This document shows, one piece after another, positions 8,862 to 17,206 of a stretch of DNA of 33,549 nucleotides. The stretch's first letter is position 1. Each line of letters begins with the position of its first letter. Below the pieces are notes generated by a model. That model was not told the DNA's origin, did not search any database, and was given only the letters and a program-made list of their open reading frames with translations. A program made the translations under genes and the position numbers. The DNA comes from Desulfobacterales bacterium. GTDB lineage: Bacteria; Desulfobacterota; Desulfovibrionia; Desulfovibrionales; Desulfothermaceae. The DNA is taken from assembly GCA_027064715.1 (NCBI GenBank), contig JAMOPG010000203.1, positions 1-33,549 of the forward strand, read 5' to 3'.

Positions 8862-9048
8862 CTTTGGCTCCTTTGTTTTAAGTCATTCTTAACTTAACAA
8901 ATAATTAAAGTAAATAACATATTTCGGGATAGAGTAAAGTTAAATTTAAAGATTTTATAAAAATTATTGATGTGTTAATTATTATCTTTTCAATGTCTAC
9001 AAATAGTGTGGGATTCACATTACCTGTAAAATTCATTTAAAAAAAGGG

Positions 9049-9077
9049 TTGACAAAAATTACTCTTTTTTACATAAA
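9049..9077 (+). promoter_or_regulatory. Candidate sigma70 promoter for acs
   Basis: A perfect -35 TTGACA at 9049-9054 is followed after 17 bases by CATAAA (four of six matches to the -10 consensus). The start would lie near 9084, giving a leader of about 70 bases. This is the best promoter in the 291-base AT-rich gap between the divergent pat-like and acs genes. The rest of the gap shows no other clear structure. Confidence 0.5.
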
Positions 9078-9152
9078 ATAATCAACCACACGACACTATA
9101 CATTTTTTTTGTTGTTTAACTTTAAAAATTTAAGAATGGAGAGAGGGCGGAC

Positions 9153-11165
9153 ATGGAACCAAAACATTGTGAGGCGAGATGGCAAGAAGAAGAATATTAT
9201 TATCCTTCCCCTGATTTTATTGGACAGGCCAATTGCGCAGATTCTTCTGTTTATGATCGTTTCTGTTTAGACAATTTTCCAGAATGTTTCAAGGAGATGG
9301 CAGAGCTTTTGGACTGGGACAAATACTGGCATACTATATTGGATACATCTGATGCTCCATGCTGGAAGTGGTTTGTGGGGGGCAAATTAAATGCATGTTA
9401 TAATTGCGTGGACAGACACTTAAAAAAATATAGAAACAAAACAGCTATCTACTTTGTGCCTGAACCAGAAGAAGAGAGGATATTAAAGATTACCTATCAA
9501 GAATTGTGGAGAAGAGTAAATGAGATGGCAGCCCTTTTACAAGATTTTTGTGGGCTTAAGGCTGGAGATAGAGTTACTCTACATCTTCCAATGACTCCTG
9601 AATTGCCAATTACAATGCTTGCATGTGCGCGTTTAGGGGTAATACATTCACAGGTCTTTGCTGGATTCAGTGGGAAAGCATGCGCAGATAGATTAGTAGA
9701 TGCTGAGAGTGAAGTACTCATTACCATGGATGTATATTACAGGGCAGGAAGTCTTCTAGATCACAAACAAAAGGCAGATGAAGCAGTAAAAGTTGCAGAG
9801 GAGCAGGGGAAAAAGGTTAAAAAGGTTTTAATCTGGCAAAGATATCCAGGAAAATACTCATCTCCTACTCCACTTGTTGAGGGAAGAGATTTTATAGTAA
9901 ATGATCTTTTGAAAAATTACTATCACAAGGAAGTTAAACCAGTTTCCATGCCAGCGGAAGGGACTTTATTTTTGATGTATACAAGTGGTTCCACAGGTAA
10001 ACCCAAAGGGGTGCAACATTCCATAGGAGGATATCTTTCATATGTTACATGGATGTCAAAGGTAATTCAGGATATACATCCAGAGGATGTGTATTGGTGC
10101 ATGGCGGACATTGGGTGGATTACAGGACATTCTTTTGTTGTATATGGTCCTTTAGCACTTGCAGCATCCACTGTGATTTATGAAGGGACACCCACCTATC
10201 CAGATGCAGAGAGATGCTGGAGAATAGCTGAAGAACTGGGGGTAAATATCTTCCACACATCTCCCACAGCCATTAGGGCACTTAGAAAGGCAGGGGAAGA
10301 TTTGCCTTTAAAATATAATTATGAATTCAAACACATGACCACTGTTGGTGAGCCCATTGAGCCAGAGGTGTGGAGATGGTATTATAAAGTTATTGGAAAG
10401 GGTAAGGCGGTTATTGTGGATACTTGGTGGCAGACAGAAAGTGGAGGTTTTTTGTGTTCCACTGTACCTGCAATAAAACCAATGAAACCGGGAAGTGCTG
10501 GCCCAGGGGTCCCTGGTATTCATCCTGTGATTTTGGATGATGAGGGAAATGAGATACCGCCAGGATCTGGTAAAGCGGGAAATCTCTGTATCAAAAATCC
10601 ATGGCCAGGACTGATGCAAACAATTTGGAAAGACAGGGAGAGATATGTAGATACATATTATGCAAAATATTGCAAGAATCCCAAGAGCAAGGATTGGAGA
10701 GATTGGCCATACATGTCTGGTGATGCAGCAGTAATTGCAGCTGATGGATATGTACGGATTTTAGGTAGAGTTGATGATGTTATTAATGTTGCAGGACATA
10801 GGCTTGGAACAAAAGAGATTGAGTCAGCAGCTTTAACTGTTGAAGAAATAGCAGAAGCTGCAGTGGTTGCTGTATATGATGAGATCAAAGGAACAGTACC
10901 ACATCTATATGTTTCCCTAAAACCAGGATATGATCCTTCAGATGAAATAGCAAAAAAAGTCACAGATGCTGTGTGTGATATTGTGGGTAAAATAGCAAAA
11001 CCAGCAAAGGTATTTATTGTTCCTGATATGCCTAAAACAAGGTCTGGTAAGATTTTGCGCAGGATTTTGGCTGCAATATCTAATAAAAAAGAGGATCTTG
11101 GTGATATTACCACCTTGTCCAATCCTCATGTAATAGAAGAGATTAAAAGGTTGGTGCATGGATAA
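9153..11165 (+). CDS. acs: Acetyl-CoA synthetase (AMP-forming)
   Basis: A 670-residue cytoplasmic enzyme that converts acetate, ATP and CoA to acetyl-CoA, AMP and PPi through acetyl-AMP. The adenylate-forming signature LMYTSGSTGKPKGVQHS lies at about residues 272-288, the acetate and adenylate pocket motif WWQTESGG further on, and the hinge region GRVDDVINVAGHRLGT before the C-terminal domain. The C-terminal motif PKTRSGKILRR places the catalytic, acetylation-prone lysine at Lys633. Length is slightly above the usual 650. The N-terminus is Cys- and Asp-rich. It heads an operon with a SatP-type transporter and is divergent from a Pat-like acetyltransferase, which points to acetate assimilation under acetylation control. 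Confidence 0.96.
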   Translation: MEPKHCEARWQEEEYYYPSPDFIGQANCADSSVYDRFCLDNFPECFKEMAELLDWDKYWHTILDTSDAPCWKWFVGGKLNACYNCVDRHLKKYRNKTAIYFVPEPEEERILKITYQELWRRVNEMAALLQDFCGLKAGDRVTLHLPMTPELPITMLACARLGVIHSQVFAGFSGKACADRLVDAESEVLITMDVYYRAGSLLDHKQKADEAVKVAEEQGKKVKKVLIWQRYPGKYSSPTPLVEGRDFIVNDLLKNYYHKEVKPVSMPAEGTLFLMYTSGSTGKPKGVQHSIGGYLSYVTWMSKVIQDIHPEDVYWCMADIGWITGHSFVVYGPLALAASTVIYEGTPTYPDAERCWRIAEELGVNIFHTSPTAIRALRKAGEDLPLKYNYEFKHMTTVGEPIEPEVWRWYYKVIGKGKAVIVDTWWQTESGGFLCSTVPAIKPMKPGSAGPGVPGIHPVILDDEGNEIPPGSGKAGNLCIKNPWPGLMQTIWKDRERYVDTYYAKYCKNPKSKDWRDWPYMSGDAAVIAADGYVRILGRVDDVINVAGHRLGTKEIESAALTVEEIAEAAVVAVYDEIKGTVPHLYVSLKPGYDPSDEIAKKVTDAVCDIVGKIAKPAKVFIVPDMPKTRSGKILRRILAAISNKKEDLGDITTLSNPHVIEEIKRLVHG

Positions 11166-11173
11166 GGTTGAAA

Positions 11174-11205
11174 AACAGAGGACAGTTATGTGGCTGTCTT
11201 CTGTT
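11174..11205 (+). other. Intercistronic hairpin between acs and the acetate transporter gene
   Basis: AACAGAGGACAG at 11174-11185 pairs with CTGTCTTCTGTT at 11194-11205, 12 pairs including one G-U, around an 8-base loop. No run of T follows, so it is not a standard terminator. Such hairpins often mark RNA processing or stability control between genes of one operon. A run of seven G follows at 11212-11218. Confidence 0.5.
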
Positions 11206-11256
11206 ATAAAAGGGGGGGTAAATTTTTTTATAATCATTTAAAAAAAGGAGGGTGTT

Positions 11257-11838
11257 ATGAGTGAAGTAAAATTTAGTAATCCAGGAGCTGTGGGGTTAGG
11301 TGGTTTTGCAATGACTACCTTTCTACTTCAGTGCCATAACCTTGGGTGGGTTGGAATAACCCCGGTGTTATGGTTAGGGCTATTTTATGGAGGTGCTGCT
11401 CAACTCATTGCTGGATTTTTTGAATTTAGGGTGGGGAATAATTTTGGGTTTAGTGCATTTGTATCTTATGGGGCATTCTGGATAGCGTTGTGCTTTTTTA
11501 TAATTATGGGGACTAATCCTGAATTGGTAAAGGCCTATCCAGTATTAAAATTCACTGGTAAAGGGCTGGGATGGTTTCTCCTTGGTTGGACTATTTACAC
11601 AGCTATTTTGTTTATAGCCTCTATGAAACACAATACAGCGCTCGCCCTTACATTTTTGACATTGCTTCTCGGATTTATTGGTCTGGATTTTAAAGAACTT
11701 GCAGGGAGCCAAGCTCTGGGAACATTGGCAGCCTGGGACCTGATTGTGTGTGCGTGCTGTGCATGGTATATAATGGCCCATATAATCTTAGCTGATGTTG
11801 GTATTAATCTTCCAGTTGGAAAGCCGTGGATAAAATAA
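11257..11838 (+). CDS. satP: SatP/YaaH-type acetate/succinate transporter (GPR1/FUN34/YaaH family)
   Basis: A 193-residue integral inner-membrane protein with about six hydrophobic segments (roughly 9-26, 31-53, 65-84, 103-122, 125-143 and 155-177). The family signature NPGAVGLGGFAMTTF appears at the N-terminus, and GLFYGGAAQLIAGFFEFRVGN matches the conserved core. Family members move acetate, and in some cases succinate, with protons or as channels. Its position downstream of acs, with a shared terminator behind it, supports acetate uptake as the role. Substrate specificity cannot be settled from sequence. The ribosome binding site is AAAGGAGG. Confidence 0.88.
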   Translation: MSEVKFSNPGAVGLGGFAMTTFLLQCHNLGWVGITPVLWLGLFYGGAAQLIAGFFEFRVGNNFGFSAFVSYGAFWIALCFFIIMGTNPELVKAYPVLKFTGKGLGWFLLGWTIYTAILFIASMKHNTALALTFLTLLLGFIGLDFKELAGSQALGTLAAWDLIVCACCAWYIMAHIILADVGINLPVGKPWIK

Positions 11839-11843
11839 TAAAG

Positions 11844-11884
11844 GCAAAAAAGGTGCTAATCTTTTAAGATTAGCACCTTTTTTT
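11844..11884. terminator. Rho-independent terminator after acs-satP, probably bidirectional
   Basis: A long perfect stem, AAGGTGCTAATCTT paired with AAGATTAGCACCTT around two T bases, is flanked by A and T runs. It lies six bases after the transporter stop and 13 bases beyond the end of the convergent GalT-like gene, so it can serve both. Confidence 0.92.
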
Positions 11885-11897
11885 GGGTGAAGTTGTC

Positions 11898-12941
11898 TTA
11901 TTTGAAAAATTTTTTTATCTCTTTTGCTAACTCTTCAGGGGTTAGCTCTGAGAGTTCACTATTTAAGAGTTTTTGCAAAAAATAATCATCTGTTCTGTGG
12001 TCTCTTACCACATTTTGTCTATTTACTATCTTCATGATACATCTAAAATAATCAGGTTTTTCATAAAATGGCCCGCCGAAAAGAGAGAAATTGTAGGTGG
12101 AAATCTTTTTATGGTGAAAATAAGAAAAAAGTCTTTCAAGTCCCAAACTCAAATCCTTGAGGTCTTGTTCATCTAGCTCAGACAGATCTTTTTTATTTTG
12201 CCAGATGACGTGAATTTCGTTTCTTCCCATAGGTGAATAAGCAGATAACCACACACTTTCACCTATTTCCCATATAAATCTTTCCTTTAATTTTTTTTCA
12301 ATAGATATAAGGTCCACAAAATAGCACGAACCATTTTTCTCATAGTATTGCCTGGCTTTATCTAATAAAAGTTGGTGATAAGTGGATGGAATATAAAAGT
12401 TTACTGGTTGAAAATGGGGGTGTGGTGCGCTTGCTCCAGCTGGGAACATGTGGTTGGCATTTATAGTTGGATATTTATATCTGTTGTCATATTGAAAGGT
12501 TGCCTTTAAAAAGTCTATGGAAAGTTTCAGGCCATTAAAAATCATTGAACTAGTAATTTCCCCTATTTTTTTATAGTGTTCAGATGTTATTCGCACAACA
12601 GCATGAAACTTTGTTAAAGGAAATAGATTTGGAAACAAGATTGCATCTTTGAATTTAAGCCGACCTCCTTTGATTATATCTTCTGGGTAAGAGGGCGTTA
12701 ATTTTTCTATATTATCATCGCACAAAAAACATCTTTCTTTGCTTTTTTCTCCAATTTCATCCAGGTAATTATAATCTGTATCAGGATATAAGCTCCATTT
12801 TTTCCCAAGATAGGTATTTATGATGCTCCTTGCACCCGTTAGTGGATCTTCCCTGATTTCCAGATCAATGGTAACTTTATTGAAATTTTCCAATGGGCTG
12901 TGAAACGTGGCTGTTTCATGGTATCTTTTAAACTCAATCAT
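11898..12941 (-). CDS. GalT-like nucleotidyltransferase (galactose-1-phosphate uridylyltransferase family, HIT superfamily)
   Basis: A 347-residue protein. The GalT active-site motif HPHFQ lies at residues 174-178, preceded by GASAP. The CxxC pair Cys71/Cys74 (CFLCD) corresponds to a metal site seen in many GalT proteins. GalT enzymes transfer a nucleotide to hexose-1-phosphate through a nucleotidyl-histidine. The length fits the family. No Leloir genes (galK, galE) lie nearby, so an ADP-glucose-type or other sugar-1-phosphate nucleotidyltransferase is equally possible. It stands alone on the minus strand, with a shared terminator at its end and divergent from coaX. No strong promoter could be chosen in the 159-base gap to coaX. 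Confidence 0.75.
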   Translation of the reverse strand: MIEFKRYHETATFHSPLENFNKVTIDLEIREDPLTGARSIINTYLGKKWSLYPDTDYNYLDEIGEKSKERCFLCDDNIEKLTPSYPEDIIKGGRLKFKDAILFPNLFPLTKFHAVVRITSEHYKKIGEITSSMIFNGLKLSIDFLKATFQYDNRYKYPTINANHMFPAGASAPHPHFQPVNFYIPSTYHQLLLDKARQYYEKNGSCYFVDLISIEKKLKERFIWEIGESVWLSAYSPMGRNEIHVIWQNKKDLSELDEQDLKDLSLGLERLFSYFHHKKISTYNFSLFGGPFYEKPDYFRCIMKIVNRQNVVRDHRTDDYFLQKLLNSELSELTPEELAKEIKKFFK

Positions 12942-13100
12942 CAGATGCCTCCCTTAAAGATTTTAATTTCTGAGAATGTGCTTTAGATGTTATTTTTTGT
13001 CCTATTTTTCAGACAAATAAACATCTTGAGTTTGATATATTTATTTTGTATTGTAATTTTCTCTTTTTTTCAATAACTTTTTTAAGATGAGGGGAGATGT

Positions 13101-13892
13101 ATGGATAAAAAACACATAATTTTACTTATGGATATTGGTAATACAAATACCAAGGTGGGTATAGCATTTGATGATAAAATTGTTGCCACCTATGTATTGC
13201 CAACCACTTTGAAAGAAACTGCAGACACCTTTGGTTTTAAGATAGTTGCAATGTGTAGGAATTTGAAGATTCAGGTTAGTGAAATTGATCTATGGATGGT
13301 CTGTTCAGTAGTTCCTCCCCTTAATTTAATTATTAAAGAAGCTGGAGAGAAGTATTCCAATTGTAAAGTGATATTTGTACCTGAGGATTTTGCTCTACCT
13401 TTAGAAAATAAATATGCAAACCCATCCGAAGTTGGTTCAGATAGGCTGGTTACAGCCTATGCTGCAAGAGAGCTCTATTCCACACCAGGTCTTATTGTGA
13501 TAGACTTTGGAACAGCTACTACCTTGGAGTGCGTCCAGGATAATTCATATTTAGGTGGGCTTATATGTCCAGGTATTTTTTCTTCTTTGCAGGCCTTAAG
13601 TGTGAAGACTGCAAAACTTCCAAAAATTAGCTTAGAAATGGATAATAGGAAGATGCAAATAGGTAATTCGACAATAACAAGCATGACACATGGTTTTATA
13701 TTTGGTTTTGCAAAGATGGTAGATGGTCTTTGTGAGGAGCTTAAGAAGTTTTTAAAAGGAGAGATCACTATAGTGGCAACAGGTGGTTTTGCCCCTAAAA
13801 TTAAGCCTGTATCAAGATTGATAAATGAGATAAGACCTGATCTTTTGCTTAGAGGACTACTTTTTGCCTCAAAAAATTATTTGGACAAATAA
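13101..13892 (+). CDS. coaX: Type III pantothenate kinase CoaX
   Basis: A 263-residue cytoplasmic enzyme catalysing the first step of coenzyme A synthesis, phosphorylation of pantothenate, in the ASKHA fold. The phosphate-1 loop DIGNTNTKVG begins at residue 11. The motifs NPSEVGSDRLVTAYAA and IVIDFGTATTLECV, including the substrate-binding GSDR and catalytic-Asp regions, are all present, as is VATGGFAP at the C-terminus. Length is typical. The gene is a single transcription unit ending at a hairpin shared with the convergent enolase gene. The start is supported by a GAGGGGAG site. A weak TTGAGT-17-TATTGT promoter candidate lies at 13026-13054. Confidence 0.94.
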   Translation: MDKKHIILLMDIGNTNTKVGIAFDDKIVATYVLPTTLKETADTFGFKIVAMCRNLKIQVSEIDLWMVCSVVPPLNLIIKEAGEKYSNCKVIFVPEDFALPLENKYANPSEVGSDRLVTAYAARELYSTPGLIVIDFGTATTLECVQDNSYLGGLICPGIFSSLQALSVKTAKLPKISLEMDNRKMQIGNSTITSMTHGFIFGFAKMVDGLCEELKKFLKGEITIVATGGFAPKIKPVSRLINEIRPDLLLRGLLFASKNYLDK

Positions 13893-13900
13893 AACTTTAA

Positions 13901-13920
13901 GGGCAGGATATTTCCTGCCC
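13901..13920. terminator. Hairpin terminator between convergent coaX and eno
   Basis: GGGCAGGA pairs perfectly with TCCTGCCC around a TATT loop. T-rich sequence follows on the minus-strand side (TTAAAGTTTTA), so it best serves eno and may also stop coaX transcripts. Confidence 0.75.
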
Positions 13921-13928
13921 ACTTATTG

Positions 13929-15203
13929 TTATTTCCAATAATAGTGCGCTCCTTTGCCAAGTTCCATCTCTATCTCAAGGAGTCTATTGTATTTTGCTAT
14001 CCTTTCACTTCTAGACACTGAGCCTGTCTTGATCTGACCTCCATCCATGGCAACAGAAAAATCAGCAATAAAATCATCTTCTGTCTCACCAGATCTGTGG
14101 GAGATCATAAATCTCCAGCCAGCGTCTTTACACATACGGATTGCCTCAATGGTTTCTGTTACAGTACCTATTTGATTTAGTTTTATGAGAACAGAATTTG
14201 CTGTATTTTCTTCAATACCCTTTTTGATATACTTGGTATTTGTAACAAATATGTCATCACCAACAATCTGGATTTTATCTCCAAGTAACTTAGTAATTTT
14301 TGTAAATCCTTCCCAATCTTGTTCTCCCAAGGGATCTTCCCATGAGATTACTGGATATTTTTCAGTCCACTCTTTGCACATATCAATTATCTCATCACTG
14401 GTCTTTTTCCCGCCACCAGACCATTTTAGATCATAAGTTCCAGGTTCCTCTCCTACAAAAGATGATGCTGCAGAATCAAAGGCAAGGGCAATATCTTTTC
14501 CTGGCTCATATCCAGCCTTTTTAATTGCCTCTAATATGAGTTCAACAGCCTCTTCGTTACTTTTAAGATTGGGAGCAAATCCACCTTCATCTCCTACAGA
14601 TGTTGCAAGGTTTTTTTGTTTCAGGATCTTTTTTAAAGAATGAAAGGTCTCTGAGCCATATCTAATGGCCTCAGCAAATGTTGGGGCACCAATGGGCGCA
14701 ATCATAAATTCTTGTATATCCACGCTATTGTCAGCATGTGCTCCACCATTTAAGATATTCATAAAAGGAACAGGGAGCCTCCTTGCTGTGGTTCCACCTA
14801 AATATTTATACAAAGGTAGTCCACACGATTTGGCTGCTGCCCTGCAAACAGCCATGGAAACACCCAGTATGGCATTTGCACCAAGTTTTGACTTATTTTC
14901 AGTGCCATCCAGCTCAAGCATAATTTGATCTATCTTTATCTGCTCAGTGGGGTCCATTCCAATGAGCTTAGGAGTAATTACCTCATTTACATTTTTTACA
15001 GCCTTAAGAACACCTTTTCCCAAATAACGATTTTTGTCTCCATCTCTTAGCTCAAGGGCCTCATTTTCGCCTGTGCTTGCTCCAGATGGCACAGATGCAG
15101 ATACATATATTCCAGATTCAAGACCAACAAATACTCTCACAGTTGGATTACCCCTTGAATCTAGTATCTCCATCGCCTTGATTGTGGATATTTTGTCCTT
15201 CAT
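13929..15203 (-). CDS. eno: Enolase
   Basis: A 424-residue glycolytic and gluconeogenic enzyme that interconverts 2-phosphoglycerate and phosphoenolpyruvate with two Mg ions. Conserved stretches in order are [62 protein letters not shown] (metal Glu and Asp), [10 protein letters not shown] (catalytic Lys) and [14 protein letters not shown]. Length matches the family. The ORF track begins with a GTG at 15206. The ATG at 15203, eight bases after AGGAGG, is preferred. It is divergent from gmhA and has its own sigma70-like promoter. Confidence 0.97.
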   Translation of the reverse strand: MKDKISTIKAMEILDSRGNPTVRVFVGLESGIYVSASVPSGASTGENEALELRDGDKNRYLGKGVLKAVKNVNEVITPKLIGMDPTEQIKIDQIMLELDGTENKSKLGANAILGVSMAVCRAAAKSCGLPLYKYLGGTTARRLPVPFMNILNGGAHADNSVDIQEFMIAPIGAPTFAEAIRYGSETFHSLKKILKQKNLATSVGDEGGFAPNLKSNEEAVELILEAIKKAGYEPGKDIALAFDSAASSFVGEEPGTYDLKWSGGGKKTSDEIIDMCKEWTEKYPVISWEDPLGEQDWEGFTKITKLLGDKIQIVGDDIFVTNTKYIKKGIEENTANSVLIKLNQIGTVTETIEAIRMCKDAGWRFMISHRSGETEDDFIADFSVAMDGGQIKTGSVSRSERIAKYNRLLEIEMELGKGAHYYWK

Positions 15204-15249
15204 CACTTTATCCTCCTTTGATTTTAAATAAAATCTTTATATGTCAGAT

Positions 15250-15278
15250 AAAATAGATTTTCCAGTTTTTTATGTCAA
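15250..15278 (-). promoter_or_regulatory. Candidate sigma70 promoter for eno
   Basis: On the minus strand TTGACA (15278-15273) is followed after 17 bases by TATTTT (15255-15250), four of six matches to the -10 consensus. The start would fall about 40 bases before the eno ATG. Confidence 0.55.
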
Positions 15279-15308
15279 TTTTTTGCGCACATAAAAATAA
15301 TCTCTTGT

Positions 15309-15337
15309 TTGACAGCACTCAATATACTTTATACAAA
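15309..15337 (+). promoter_or_regulatory. Candidate sigma70 promoter for the gmhA-fba unit
   Basis: TTGACA at 15309-15314 with a 17-base spacer to TACAAA at 15332-15337. Transcription would begin near 15344, about 28 bases before the chosen gmhA start. This also argues against the ORF-track start, which lies inside the -35 element. Confidence 0.6.
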
Positions 15338-15371
15338 ACAAGTTCTATATAAATGTGTTGAGGATCGCTTT

Positions 15372-15980
15372 ATGTTTACCAAAGAATTGGAAATCATTAA
15401 TCGTCATTCTGAGGTTGGTGCCCAGGTCAGGACCCTCTTTTTTAAGGAAAATGCAAAGCTTATTATTGATATCGCAGGATATATTGCAGCATCTTTAGTC
15501 AAAGGTGGAAAGGTACTTATTTGTGGAAATGGCGGCTCAGCAGCAGATGCCCAGCATATGGCAGCGGAATTAGTTGGGAGATTTAGATTAGAAAGACCCC
15601 CATTGCCAGCAATAGCATTGACAACTGATACATCCATACTTACTTCCATAAGTAATGATTACCACTTTAGAGAAGTATTTGCAAGACAGGTCAAGGCACT
15701 GGGCAAAGAAGGAGATGTGTTGATTTCAATTACCACATCTGGAAAGAGCAGAAACATCATATCTGCGATTAAGATTGCAAAGGAAAAGAAATTATTGACA
15801 GTGTGTTTAACTGGACAAAAGGGAATATCGTTATCAGACTTATGTGATTACACTTTAGTAGTTCCTTCAGATGATACACCTGTTATTCAAGAAGTACATA
15901 TAAGTGCCATACATTTGATATGTGAGCTTGTAGATGTTTTTTTGTTTGATGAAGTGAAAAAATTAGAATTATATATGTAA
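15372..15980 (+). CDS. gmhA: Phosphoheptose isomerase (sedoheptulose-7-phosphate isomerase) GmhA
   Basis: A 202-residue SIS-domain enzyme that converts sedoheptulose 7-phosphate to glycero-manno-heptose 7-phosphate, the first step toward LPS core heptose. The phosphosugar-binding loop VLICGNGGSAADAQHMAAELVGRF, the second loop SITTSGKSRNII and the C-terminal VIQEVHISAIHLICELVD with its metal or catalytic residues are present. The ORF track starts at a TTG at 15309 that overlaps the promoter. The ATG at 15372, behind GAGGAT, gives the normal family length. It heads a run of six plus-strand genes. Confidence 0.92.
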   Translation: MFTKELEIINRHSEVGAQVRTLFFKENAKLIIDIAGYIAASLVKGGKVLICGNGGSAADAQHMAAELVGRFRLERPPLPAIALTTDTSILTSISNDYHFREVFARQVKALGKEGDVLISITTSGKSRNIISAIKIAKEKKLLTVCLTGQKGISLSDLCDYTLVVPSDDTPVIQEVHISAIHLICELVDVFLFDEVKKLELYM

Positions 15981-15992
15981 GGAGGGAAAGTT

Positions 15993-16229
15993 ATGCCAAT
16001 TTATGAATTTATTTGTGAGGATTGTAATAACAAATTTGAGGAACTAGTATTTGGTAATCCAGATAGTGTTAAATGCCCAAAATGCAATGGTGAAAATACC
16101 AAAAAATTAATGTCTGTGTGCAGAAAAAAGATATCTGGAAATGGCTCATCTTTTGAAGGTCAATCTTCATCATCAGGTGGTGGTTGTGCAGGATGTAGTG
16201 GTGGTAGTTGTGCAACCTGTGGTAGATAA
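15993..16229 (+). CDS. FmdB-family zinc ribbon protein
   Basis: A 78-residue protein starting MPIYEFICEDC, the hallmark of the FmdB/CxxC_CXXC_SSSS regulatory-type zinc ribbon. The metal site is Cys8/Cys11 and Cys28/Cys31. The tail is rich in Ser, Gly and Cys (GGGCAGCSGGSCATCGR), a common extension in anaerobes. The family name comes from a putative regulator of the formamidase operon, but the true function is generally unknown. It sits 12 bases after gmhA behind AAGGAGGG and upstream of hemC, so it is probably co-transcribed. Confidence 0.85.
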   Translation: MPIYEFICEDCNNKFEELVFGNPDSVKCPKCNGENTKKLMSVCRKKISGNGSSFEGQSSSSGGGCAGCSGGSCATCGR

Positions 16230-16264
16230 CTCACATTTTTGAGATATTTTTATACGGTGGAATC

Positions 16265-17194
16265 ATGAATAAATTGAGGATAGCAACCAGGGGAAGTAAA
16301 TTGGCACTTTGGCAGGCCTATTTTATAGGAGATAAGATAAAAGAAAAATATCCTGAGATAGATATAGAATACAAAATAATTAAGACATCAGGAGATAAGA
16401 TATTGGATGTGCCTCTTGCCAAGATAGGTGGTAAGGGGCTCTTTGTTAAAGAGATTGAAGAGGCCTTAATTCGGGGAGATGCTGATATTGCTGTTCATTC
16501 TATGAAGGATGTCCCTTCTATATTACCTGATAAATTGGAAGTGGGGATTATTACAGAGAGGGAAGAACCTGTAGATGTCTTTTTATCAGAAACATATAAA
16601 GATATCCATGAACTCCCTGAAGGTGCAAAAATTGGCACAAGTAGTTTAAGAAGGCAGGCACAGATAAAGCGTATTAGGCAAGATTTAAAGATTGAGGTGT
16701 TAAGGGGAAATTTAGATACCAGATTAAATAAGTTAAAAAAAGGAATGTATGATGCTATAGTGGTTGCCAAGGCGGGTCTAAAGCGTTTGGGCCTGTCTGC
16801 CCAATATTCATGGGAACTTATTCCTCCTAAATTTATTCCAGCAGTGGGGCAGGGTGCACTGGGTATTGAATACAGAAAGGATAGAGAAGATATAAAAGAT
16901 CTTATTTCATTTTTAGATCATTTTGAGACAAAGGTCTGCGTGATAGCTGAAAGGTCCTTTCTTTTTAAGCTGGAAGGTGGATGTCAGGTCCCAATAGGTG
17001 CATATGCTTTTGTTAAAGATAATCACATTGTGCTCACTGGATTTGTCTCTGATTTAGATGGAAAAAAGTTTATTTTAAGGGAAAAAATGGGAAAGTTAAG
17101 TGATGCAAAAAATATAGGATTAGATCTTGCACAAGAAATATTAGATCTGGGGGGAAGACAGATATTAGAGGAAGTTTATAATGAAACAAAATAG
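16265..17194 (+). CDS. hemC: Hydroxymethylbilane synthase (porphobilinogen deaminase)
   Basis: A 309-residue cytoplasmic enzyme that joins four porphobilinogens into hydroxymethylbilane on the route to uroporphyrinogen, sirohaem and haem. The dipyrromethane cofactor cysteine is Cys240 in EGGCQVPIGA. Arginine-rich substrate motifs (TSSLRRQAQ, VLRGNLDTRL) and the catalytic Asp region (VHSMKDVPS) are intact. Length is typical. It lies within the gmhA-to-fba run, with the first M16 peptidase 12 bases downstream. With hemL and ahbB elsewhere in the window it contributes to the sirohaem-dependent haem pathway inferred for this organism. Confidence 0.96.
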   Translation: MNKLRIATRGSKLALWQAYFIGDKIKEKYPEIDIEYKIIKTSGDKILDVPLAKIGGKGLFVKEIEEALIRGDADIAVHSMKDVPSILPDKLEVGIITEREEPVDVFLSETYKDIHELPEGAKIGTSSLRRQAQIKRIRQDLKIEVLRGNLDTRLNKLKKGMYDAIVVAKAGLKRLGLSAQYSWELIPPKFIPAVGQGALGIEYRKDREDIKDLISFLDHFETKVCVIAERSFLFKLEGGCQVPIGAYAFVKDNHIVLTGFVSDLDGKKFILREKMGKLSDAKNIGLDLAQEILDLGGRQILEEVYNETK

Positions 17195-17206
17195 GTGGGA
17201 GAAAAA

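Noticed and set aside
9007-9019. TGTGGGATTCACA dyad upstream of acs as a CRP-type site
   Set aside because: Spacing between TGTG and CACA is five bases instead of the eight in the CRP/FNR consensus.
10658-11122. 154-aa minus-strand ORF inside acs
   Set aside because: Antisense shadow of the conserved C-terminal domain of Acs.
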